Below are positions 1-6,015 of a DNA stretch of 6,129 nt, piece by piece. Made by a program: the position numbers and the translations under genes. Where the stretch lies: NCBI GenBank assembly GCA_002701945.1, contig NZXJ01000050.1, forward strand, positions 4,991-11,119, given 5' to 3'. The DNA is from Fidelibacterota bacterium. Its GTDB lineage: Bacteria > Fidelibacterota > Marinisomatia > Marinisomatales > TCS55. The notes below the pieces were generated by a model. The model was not told the DNA's origin. It did not search any database and worked only from the letters and a program-made list of their open reading frames with translations. Every line of letters starts with the position of its first letter. Position 1 is the first letter of the stretch.

Positions 1-642
1 AATGACTTTCAATTATTTGAATTCTTAGATGCTAATTTATCTGTTATGGCCGCTGCACATCAAAATATTCTATCTAATGCAAAAAAAGAGAAAAAACTTA
101 TAATTAGAGTGCAAAAGAGTAGGAAAATAAATATTGATTCAAAAATTCCTGGTAAAGAAAATACTTATCAACAACAATTCATTATTCTTGATGATGCTAT
201 TATCTTAAGAAAAGTCGCATACGAAGAATCTATTTCCAAGATTAGAAAAGCATTATCAAAGAGAGATATGGAATTAGTTTTTATAAAAGAACAGAAAGAT
301 GAATGGTTTTTTATAACAGAAGAACTTTATGATAAAAGAGAAAAATTTCAGCTATCTATTAACAAATTAACTGCAGATCTAGTAGATGCAATAACAAATG
401 AAGCAGATCATCTTGATAAAATAAGTAAACAATTAAATAAAGTTGAAATTATTAATAAGCGTCTAGATGGTTTAGATAAGTTATTTTTAAATTTTGATAA
501 AATTGCAGAAAAAGAAAAGGGTGGAAGAGTATATTTAAAAAATAGTCCTGAGTTTAAAGAAAAATATGAAATTCGCTTTGAGAAATCAGTAAAAGATTAC
601 GAAAGATATCTTGAAGATTTAAGAAAGCTATTAATGAGCTAA
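1..642 (+). CDS. Hydrophilic coiled-coil-like protein of unknown function, 5' partial
   Basis: I do not recognise this protein. The frame is open to the left edge, with 15 sense codons before the first ATG at position 46. These codons read like normal protein (NDFQLFEFLDANLSV) and no Shine-Dalgarno precedes that ATG, so I treat the gene as beginning outside the window; a start at 46 (198 residues) remains possible. The visible 213 residues are rich in Lys, Glu, Asp, Ile and Leu, with no signal peptide or membrane segment, so it is probably cytoplasmic. From about position 295 to the end, heptad-like runs of Leu/Ile spaced by charged residues (for example LDKISKQLNKVEIINKRLDG) suggest long helices or a coiled coil. 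No catalytic motif or Cys is seen. It ends TAA one base before the convergent metalloprotease stop, with no terminator hairpin between them. Confidence 0.82.
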   Translation, partial: NDFQLFEFLDANLSVMAAAHQNILSNAKKEKKLIIRVQKSRKINIDSKIPGKENTYQQQFIILDDAIILRKVAYEESISKIRKALSKRDMELVFIKEQKDEWFFITEELYDKREKFQLSINKLTADLVDAITNEADHLDKISKQLNKVEIINKRLDGLDKLFLNFDKIAEKEKGGRVYLKNSPEFKEKYEIRFEKSVKDYERYLEDLRKLLMS

Positions 643-643
643 A

Positions 644-2410
644 TTATTTTAACATTGTTGTGTTTATCCAACGCTGAAAATTGTCTCCTTCAACTACTAT
701 AAAATACTGACCAGAAGATGCAAGTTTTCCTGATTCAGTACGACCATCCCATTGAAATAATATATTACCCTCAGGATACGATTTATTTGCTATTTGTCTT
801 ATGCGCTTACCATTTACAGATATAATATTAATTCTAAGATGCTGTTGGAAAGGAATTTCTACATTGAATGAAGTTGAAGGGTTAAACGGGTTTGGGTAAT
901 TTTGAGAAACAGAAATAGAGCTTGGTATATTCTGGTCTTCTATTGATAGTTCACCATCTGATATATCTACTTGATAATCCCAATTATTTCCACTTGTATC
1001 CTGACTGACTATAGCCAGATAAACTGAACTAGCACCCGTTGGATCAATATTGATTTGATTACCAGAGTATACTGTCCATGAATTATCTTCATAAGAAATA
1101 ATAGCGTGCATATTTAGATCTGAATCAGGACCAGTAGTATTTGATAAGGATGCGATAACAGGATCACTGCTAATTAAACGAGTATACTGACTTGCAAAGC
1201 GATTAAGGTTTGTACTTGTTACAGACTGAGGAGTTCCAGCCGTATACGTGATTTCTGTAAATGTTGTTGGCCCACTAACAGGGTATGCTTCAGCTTCTTC
1301 ATATGTAAATACCCCAGCGTTACTATTCGAAGACATTACTCTATTTGCAACTACCATTTTGTTTAAAGCATCCTTAAAAGAAGATCCTTCGCTAGATAAT
1401 GCTAAAGAAATTGCTCGATGACTGTAATCGCCATAGTAACTATCATTCAAAATACTTTTTTGCCATATTTTTCTTAAAGTGAGATATCCTCCTAAATGTT
1501 CGTAAATATATTGGGGGTAAATAAATGATCCATACCAGTGGTCACTTTGATCATCTAATGATTTATGAGGTTCATTGAACCAAGATGGTAAATATTGATA
1601 ACAATCATTGATTTCATCATAAACTTGTTCTTCCATGGAAACAGCGGTTGCTTCCATAAGCCATTGTGCTTCAAAACCATCATACCCAGACTGGACAGCA
1701 TGATGAAATTCATGTGCAGCCGTCACTTTAATACTTTCTTCTTCTGTTCCAGGAAAACCATTGTAGTTATTTCGAAGAGCCATATAACTATTTAATGCAT
1801 TTAATTCTGTTGTTGAACTATTTTCATTATCCCCAAAACTTCCAGATTGGGCAAAGTTTTCCGGAGAAACATATCCATATACATTTGATTGTAAATTACG
1901 AATATATACGTCATAGTGATTTGAACCGCCATTATCTGAGTTTGCAGGATACCAACTATCAGAAGGAGGCTCAGAATATAGAAAACTGTCCAATTGTATT
2001 GATGCAACATGAGCAAAAACATCTACCATTTGATCAATATAATCTGGAATACTATTATTATTTGTATCACTATTTGCGATAGCATGTGTTCCGGATGTAG
2101 TATAATGAAAACGGAAATAACCATTATCAAGTGTCTGATCAAGCCCTTCACTCTCAGCACGATCTTCAGAGGAACGGCTGGCTATATCCCCATCAAAATA
2201 GAAGCCTATTTCTCCTAAGTTTAATTTTTGTTCGGCATTTAACTGGTTACCATACAAAGCGACATTTCTTAAATGCGGTGATATACATCTTTCTTGATTA
2301 TATCCGGAAAATGCTTGTATAACAATTTCCACAGATTGATCAATATTTCCAGGAAGTTTTCCAAAAGATAATTCCAATAGAATGATTAAAAGAAACGTTG
2401 TTTTTTTCAT
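644..2410 (-). CDS. Secreted zinc metalloprotease, MXAN_6640-like, with T9SS type A sorting domain
   Basis: Predicted exported zinc endopeptidase of 588 residues. Residues 1-17 form a signal peptide (MKK, hydrophobic core, likely cleavage after SFG). Residues 115-126 (DTNNNSIPDYID) resemble a calcium-binding loop, common in the N-terminal half of MXAN_6640-type putative metalloproteases. The active site is HEFHH at 233-237: H233 and H237 would bind zinc and E234 would be the general base. The following WLMEATAVSMEE (250-261) supplies E253 as the probable third zinc ligand, which is the gluzincin arrangement. Residues about 380-490 look like a beta-rich domain. Residues 500-588 are a T9SS sorting domain (QNYPNPFNPST, later SSGQYFIV), implying passage through the outer membrane and surface attachment or release. 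The ATG overlaps the upstream lipoprotein stop (ATGA), and AGAGG lies 5 nt upstream. It is the last gene of the unit. Family assignment is from motif recognition; the substrate is unknown. Confidence 0.93.
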   Translation of the reverse strand: MKKTTFLLIILLELSFGKLPGNIDQSVEIVIQAFSGYNQERCISPHLRNVALYGNQLNAEQKLNLGEIGFYFDGDIASRSSEDRAESEGLDQTLDNGYFRFHYTTSGTHAIANSDTNNNSIPDYIDQMVDVFAHVASIQLDSFLYSEPPSDSWYPANSDNGGSNHYDVYIRNLQSNVYGYVSPENFAQSGSFGDNENSSTTELNALNSYMALRNNYNGFPGTEEESIKVTAAHEFHHAVQSGYDGFEAQWLMEATAVSMEEQVYDEINDCYQYLPSWFNEPHKSLDDQSDHWYGSFIYPQYIYEHLGGYLTLRKIWQKSILNDSYYGDYSHRAISLALSSEGSSFKDALNKMVVANRVMSSNSNAGVFTYEEAEAYPVSGPTTFTEITYTAGTPQSVTSTNLNRFASQYTRLISSDPVIASLSNTTGPDSDLNMHAIISYEDNSWTVYSGNQINIDPTGASSVYLAIVSQDTSGNNWDYQVDISDGELSIEDQNIPSSISVSQNYPNPFNPSTSFNVEIPFQQHLRINIISVNGKRIRQIANKSYPEGNILFQWDGRTESGKLASSGQYFIVVEGDNFQRWINTTMLK

Positions 2411-2793
2411 GGTTGCCTCTTAGTTGGTTTTTTTGGAAGTGGACGAATCCACTGACGTATAATTCTTTGATTTTCAGGGTTTATATTATGAAAAGCACGT
2501 TGAACTTCAATGATCACTGGAGTTCCATCTTTTGGCCCAATTGTTCCTTTATAATTTACAGGAAGAGATTCAGGTGAAAATACGGAATATGTTAAGAACA
2601 AGTAATATTCATCATCAGATATTTTTTTCGATTTACGATCAATACGCAATAATTCAATACTATTTTTTTCGGATTGGATATTTGCAGGCTTAGTATTTAT
2701 AGGTTTTGAAGAACATGATTGAAAAATGATAAATATTATAAAAATGAAATAATATGATAGGTTATTTTTTTTTAATAATTCTATTAATATCAT
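2407..2793 (-). CDS. Probable lipoprotein of unknown function
   Basis: 128 residues, not matched to a family I recognise. The N-terminus has a Lys-containing n-region (LLKKNN), an Ile/Phe-rich core at about 14-24 and then FQSC with Cys at 27. This fits a lipoprotein signal peptide, although Phe at -3 and Gln at -2 make the lipobox non-canonical. After the Cys comes a Ser/Lys/Pro/Asn-rich linker to about residue 45, then a small beta-rich region of about 65 residues (YYLFLTYSV, TPVIIEVQRAF). The tail is strongly basic and Pro-rich (PLPKKPTKRQP). The start is the only usual start codon before the hydrophobic core; AAGAAAGAGA just upstream is a weak ribosome site. The first 32 nt overlap the 42-codon gene in another frame, and the stop overlaps the protease ATG by 4 nt. 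A chaperone or anchoring role for the protease is only a guess from context. Confidence 0.83.
   Translation of the reverse strand: MILIELLKKNNLSYYFIFIIFIIFQSCSSKPINTKPANIQSEKNSIELLRIDRKSKKISDDEYYLFLTYSVFSPESLPVNYKGTIGPKDGTPVIIEVQRAFHNINPENQRIIRQWIRPLPKKPTKRQP
2416..2420 (-). promoter_or_regulatory. Shine-Dalgarno (AGAGG) of the metalloprotease gene
   Basis: On the minus strand AAGAGG precedes the protease ATG by 5 nt and sits inside the last codons of the lipoprotein gene. It is the only clear purine-rich ribosome site in the window and supports the ATG that overlaps the upstream TGA. It would allow the protease to be started independently as well as by coupling. Confidence 0.6.
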
Positions 2794-2890
2794 TCTCTTT
2801 CTTTTTGCTCCAAAATAACCTTACAAATAAGGCCATTAATAAAAGACCAAATGCATAAAATAGCGCATAGTAAGGTAAAAGTTCACCCAT
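2762..2890 (-). CDS. Small single-pass membrane protein, 42 residues
   Basis: This short reading frame fills the otherwise empty 96 bp between the 206-residue gene and the lipoprotein gene. Its ATG shares one base with the upstream TAA (TAATG), a classic coupling junction. Its 3' end overlaps the lipoprotein gene by 32 nt in another frame and stops at TAA just after a run of nine A. The protein begins MGELLPYYAL, continues with one hydrophobic helix to about residue 27 (FYAFGLLLMALFVRLFW), and ends in a charged tail (SKKKENDINRIIKKKK-like, residues 28-42). The positive-inside rule predicts a periplasmic N-terminus and a cytoplasmic Lys-rich tail. There is no clear Shine-Dalgarno, so translation probably depends on coupling. 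Gene reality rests on the junctions, the protein-like composition and the lack of any other explanation for the gap. No homolog is known to me. A single-base slip at the A9 run would fuse it to the lipoprotein frame. Confidence 0.66.
   Translation of the reverse strand: MGELLPYYALFYAFGLLLMALFVRLFWSKKKENDINRIIKKK
2765..2773 (-). repeat. Nine-adenine homopolymer in overlapping reading frames
   Basis: Nine consecutive T on the plus strand read as nine A on the coding strand. They lie in the 32-nt overlap of the 42-codon membrane protein gene (reading AAA AAA AAA TAA) and the lipoprotein gene (reading AAA AAA AAT AAC after TTA). Such runs are known slippage sites for RNA polymerase and ribosomes, and are also common sites of sequencing indels. 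Confidence 0.8.
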
Positions 2891-3510
2891 TACTTAATTA
2901 ATTGAATGTAGCGGTCATATAGGTAAGTAGCAATTAGTAATCCTACTCCAGTAATAAATTCCCATCTTATTGTTTCCTGTTCATCACTACTAATAATTCC
3001 AGCTATTGATAATGAAGCGCCAACTAAAAGTGCTGCATTTCTTATTTGATTATAATTGAATGCAGTTTGCATGTCTAAATTTGATTCATGTACTGATTTT
3101 GCTTCTGATAAAACATTTTCTATGGATGAAATAGGAAAACGTAAAGCAAGCATTAATTCATTTGGATTGTCAGAATCAAAAAAATCATGCATTTCTATCA
3201 AGGGTACCTTTATAGAAATCTGAACGGATTCACTAGTATTATGTAGATTGATTTTATTAACTATAGATGGAGTTTTAATTGTCTCTACCATATTAGTGTC
3301 AATTCGAGCATTCATGATTGTAGTGTAAAACCAACCGTTTTCAGAATACCATCCAGTCACTGTTGCTCTAGATAAAGGTTGATTAGAACTAATTGTTAAG
3401 AAAACACCGTTTTTTTTGCTATTTATTTTGATATCAGTAATTTTTATATCTGCAGCAAAAGATTGAATAACAAAAAATAATAGAATTAGATAAAATTTAA
3501 TTGGATTCAT
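2890..3510 (-). CDS. Exported protein with possible AMIN-like domain and C-terminal membrane hairpin
   Basis: 206 residues, first gene of the minus-strand unit. Residues 1-19 form a signal peptide (MNPIKFYLILLFFVIQSFA, cleavage before AD). Residues 20-127 are a beta-strand-rich region: DIKITDIKIN, GVFLTISSNQPLS, SVQISIKVPL and ELMLALRFP. The spacing recalls AMIN-type periplasmic domains, which bind peptidoglycan or envelope partners; this is a weak resemblance, not an identification. A helical linker (about 128-155) leads to two hydrophobic segments, NAALLVGASLSIAGIIS (158-174) and FITGVGLLIATYLY (185-198), separated by an acidic turn (SDEQET). That would put a periplasmic domain ahead of a membrane hairpin. 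No Shine-Dalgarno is visible before the ATG. The stop overlaps the next start (TAATG). The gene diverges from the propeller gene across 51 bp. Function unknown; an envelope partner of the downstream protease is an inference from context. Confidence 0.86.
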   Translation of the reverse strand: MNPIKFYLILLFFVIQSFAADIKITDIKINSKKNGVFLTISSNQPLSRATVTGWYSENGWFYTTIMNARIDTNMVETIKTPSIVNKINLHNTSESVQISIKVPLIEMHDFFDSDNPNELMLALRFPISSIENVLSEAKSVHESNLDMQTAFNYNQIRNAALLVGASLSIAGIISSDEQETIRWEFITGVGLLIATYLYDRYIQLIK

Positions 3511-3514
3511 TTTC

Positions 3515-3520
3515 TATAAT
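3515..3520 (+). promoter_or_regulatory. Candidate -10 box (TATAAT) for the propeller gene
   Basis: A perfect TATAAT lies 42 bp before the propeller ATG and would give a leader of about 35 nt. No convincing -35 element is found 16-18 bp upstream, and there is no TGn extension. In AT-rich sequence this hexamer can arise by chance. Confidence 0.25.
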
Positions 3521-3521
3521 A

Positions 3522-3552
3522 ATTAGATGTAATTTTGTCATGATCAAGTCAA
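3522..3552 (-). promoter_or_regulatory. Candidate promoter for the minus-strand four-gene unit
   Basis: On the minus strand TTGACT (3552-3547) is followed after 19 nt by TCTAAT (3527-3522). Each box matches five of six sigma-70 consensus bases, but the spacer is longer than ideal. Transcription would start only a few bases before the ATG at 3510, giving an almost leaderless message, which agrees with the missing Shine-Dalgarno. If the organism uses a Bacteroidota-like sigma factor, the true boxes could differ. Confidence 0.25.
3535..3552. promoter_or_regulatory. Imperfect 18-bp palindrome, possible operator between divergent genes
   Basis: TTGTCATGATCAAGTCAA has seven of nine base pairs symmetrical about the centre at 3543/3544, with a perfect TGATCA core. 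It occupies much of the 51-bp region shared by the two divergent genes, a usual place for a dimeric regulator's site. AT-rich DNA gives such palindromes by chance, so this is only a candidate. Confidence 0.3.
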
Positions 3553-3561
3553 GATCTTTTA

Positions 3562-6015
3562 ATGTACAATAAATACATACTGAATTTAATCATATTTGCG
3601 TCTGTTCATGCGCAACAAGTTGATATTTATAATATTAGACCTATTGTAAATGTTGATTTAGGAACATGCAATGATGTGTGGGGCTATACTGCCCCAGATG
3701 GGCATGAATTTGCTTTAGTAGGCCATCGATCTGGAACCTACATATATGATGTATCAACTAACCCTCATGACCCTATAGAAGTAGGCTTTATCGCAGGAGC
3801 TACATCCACATGGAGAGATTTAAAAACTCATGGCTATTATTGTTATGTAACCAATGAAACTGGGGGTGGGATGGATATTATCAGTCTTGAGGATCCATTT
3901 AACCCATATAAGGTTGGTGAGTACACCGCGACATTTACTACTGCTCATAATTTGTTTATTTCTGATGGCTTTGCATATATATTTGGCTCTAATGCTGATG
4001 AAGGGGGATGCAGGATCCTAAGCCTTGATAATCCAATTAATCCTGTTGAGGTTGGTTCTTGGGAAGATGACTATTTTCATGATGGATTTGTAAAAAACGA
4101 TACACTATATGGATGTGGAATTTATAATGGTACTTTATATATAATTGATGTGTCAATTAAATCAAATCCAATAAACCTTGTTGAACATAATTATAGTAAT
4201 TATGGTTGTCATGCAGTATGGGTTACTGATGATTCAAAATATGTAGTTACTGGAGATGAAGAAGCTGGAGGATATGTATATATTTTTGATATTCAGGATT
4301 TTGACAATATAAATTTAGTTTCAACTTGGTATCCTGACGAAGTGGATGCGGAAGATAAATCAGTACATAATGTATTGATAAAAGGTGATTTATTATACAT
4401 TTCATATTATGTGTATGGAACTAGAATTCTGGATATTTCTGATCCTTATAATCCTACTGAAGTAGGCTATTATGATTGGTATCCAGGTCAAAGTGGTCTA
4501 TATAGTGGAAATTGGGGAACATACCCATTGACAGAAAATGGTTTGATTTATTCCACTGACTATTCTGGTAATGGATTTTTCATTATGAGCTATCCCTTTA
4601 TGGGAGAAATTAACTTTGAAGAATTAAACGATACTGAGAATAATATTGACCCTTTAAGTTTTAATGTTACAATTAATGAAAGTCCTGATTTCTCCGTGGA
4701 TTATTCAAGCTTTAAGCTATACTGGGGAATTGATGGAATGATAACAGATTCGGCCTCTTTGACTTCAGCTGGAAATAGTTATGTAGGTAGCCTTACTCCC
4801 TCAGGAGAAAATGGAATAATGCATTATTATATGGCATTTAATACTCAAAATGGTGAACGAGTTACCAAACCATATGGTGCTCCATTTTCATCATATAAAT
4901 TTAATATTGGAATAGATAATGTATCTCCTGAAGTTGAATTAATTACACAAGTTGAAGATCAATTTTACCCGTCTGGATCCTTTGACGTTATTTCTATCGC
5001 GTCTGATAACATTGGGATAAATAGTGTAGAGCTTTTCTGGCAAGCAGGAGATAATCAAATACAATCTATTGTTTGTGAAGAATCACATGACCAGGATTTA
5101 GGTGCGGTATATGTAGGTTCAATTTCTTATAATGGTATTGCCCCAGGAACAGCTATTCGGTATTGGGCAGTTGCTACCGATGCTTCTTCACAGTCAAATC
5201 AGTCTCAATCAGATGAAAATCATTTTTATATTTCTGATCAGTACGCGTTAGGAAATTTTGAGAATGAGTCATCAATGGATGCATGGGATTTGAGAGATTG
5301 GGGACGACAATATGTAAATCACATAATAAAATGGGCCATCAATGATAGTCCGAATGGATTATACTCTCCTAATGCATATAATGCATGTTATTTAATAGAA
5401 CCAATTAATCTAACGCATTTTACTAAAGCTTATATAAAATTTAAATCAGGTGAGTTATTGAGGCCCGGCGACTATGGATATGTCCAAGTAAAAAGAGGGG
5501 ATAGTCCTAACTGGACTAATATTATGACTGTAAGTTCATGGAATAATCAAGAAATGTTTGAAAGATATATCAACTTAAACTCTTATTTGAACGAAGAGGA
5601 ATTATATTTTAGACTTTTAATGACTTCAGATTTATCAGATGAAAGTCAGGGTTGGTATGTTGATGACATTAATTTAGTCCTAAACCAAGATATGCCACCA
5701 AATGTAAATACTGATTCGAACATAAATAATATTCCTAATAAGTTGACCCTTAATCCCAGCTATCCTAATCCATTTAACCCAAATACAAAAATATCCTTCG
5801 ATCTTCCAAAGTCATCCAAAGTCAAATTACAAATAGTCGACATCAATGGACGTGGAATAGCTAATCTTTTGAGTAATAGTTTAGATTCTGGCACTTATAA
5901 TGTTAATTGGAATGGTACCAGTGATAGTGGTGTAAATATGAGTTCAGGTATATATTTTATTATTCTTAATGTTGATGGGAGTATTTTAACTCAGAAATTA
6001 TCTTTGATTAGATAA
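3562..6015 (+). CDS. Secreted choice-of-anchor B beta-propeller protein with Ig-like, MAM-like and T9SS sorting domains
   Basis: 817-residue secreted multidomain protein, probably an adhesion or binding protein rather than an enzyme. Residues 1-17 are a signal peptide (cleavage after VHA). Residues about 27-345 form a beta-propeller of LVIVD type, with hallmarks of choice-of-anchor B proteins: NDVWGY, ALVGHRSGTYIYDVS, TWRDLKTH and closing WGTYPLTENGLIYSTDYSGNG. Six [I/V]xD/S-x-P-x-N-P-x-x-VG-like repeats lie near 58-77, 102-121, 149-167, 190-209, 237-256 and 286-303. Two Ig-like domains follow (about 355-450 and 455-557). Next is a MAM-like, immune-inhibitor-A-type beta-sandwich (about 563-707) with the typical NDSPNGLYS and GWYVDDINLV. 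Residues 730-817 are a T9SS type A sorting domain (SYPNPFNPNT, SSGIYFII). An in-frame stop lies at 3541-3543 and no other start follows it, so ATG at 3562 is secure; no Shine-Dalgarno is visible. Ligand unknown. Confidence 0.95.
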   Translation: MYNKYILNLIIFASVHAQQVDIYNIRPIVNVDLGTCNDVWGYTAPDGHEFALVGHRSGTYIYDVSTNPHDPIEVGFIAGATSTWRDLKTHGYYCYVTNETGGGMDIISLEDPFNPYKVGEYTATFTTAHNLFISDGFAYIFGSNADEGGCRILSLDNPINPVEVGSWEDDYFHDGFVKNDTLYGCGIYNGTLYIIDVSIKSNPINLVEHNYSNYGCHAVWVTDDSKYVVTGDEEAGGYVYIFDIQDFDNINLVSTWYPDEVDAEDKSVHNVLIKGDLLYISYYVYGTRILDISDPYNPTEVGYYDWYPGQSGLYSGNWGTYPLTENGLIYSTDYSGNGFFIMSYPFMGEINFEELNDTENNIDPLSFNVTINESPDFSVDYSSFKLYWGIDGMITDSASLTSAGNSYVGSLTPSGENGIMHYYMAFNTQNGERVTKPYGAPFSSYKFNIGIDNVSPEVELITQVEDQFYPSGSFDVISIASDNIGINSVELFWQAGDNQIQSIVCEESHDQDLGAVYVGSISYNGIAPGTAIRYWAVATDASSQSNQSQSDENHFYISDQYALGNFENESSMDAWDLRDWGRQYVNHIIKWAINDSPNGLYSPNAYNACYLIEPINLTHFTKAYIKFKSGELLRPGDYGYVQVKRGDSPNWTNIMTVSSWNNQEMFERYINLNSYLNEEELYFRLLMTSDLSDESQGWYVDDINLVLNQDMPPNVNTDSNINNIPNKLTLNPSYPNPFNPNTKISFDLPKSSKVKLQIVDINGRGIANLLSNSLDSGTYNVNWNGTSDSGVNMSSGIYFIILNVDGSILTQKLSLIR

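Noticed and set aside
46..642. ATG at 46 as the true start of the left-edge gene
   Set aside because: The frame stays open with protein-like codons to position 1 and no ribosome site precedes the ATG. Not excluded, but a start outside the window is more likely.
643..700. Possible terminator between the left-edge gene and the metalloprotease gene
   Set aside because: The only inverted repeat seen is a 4-bp AACA/TGTT stem with no GC content and no proper T-run.
1595..2218. Several open frames of 66-95 codons on the plus strand and one of 73 codons on the minus strand (1595-2322), inside the metalloprotease gene
   Set aside because: They lie in other frames of a gene with clear family motifs, and their translations are rich in His, Tyr and Ile with no domain pattern. 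They are shadows of the real gene.
3501..3520. TTGGAT followed by TATAAT as a plus-strand promoter
   Set aside because: The spacer is only 8 bp, far too short for a sigma-70 promoter; only the TATAAT is kept as a weak -10 candidate.
3730..4480. DNA-level tandem repeats in the propeller region
   Set aside because: The repeats (NPxxVG after a [I/V]xD strand) exist only at protein level; the nucleotide sequences have diverged, so this is not a DNA repeat array.
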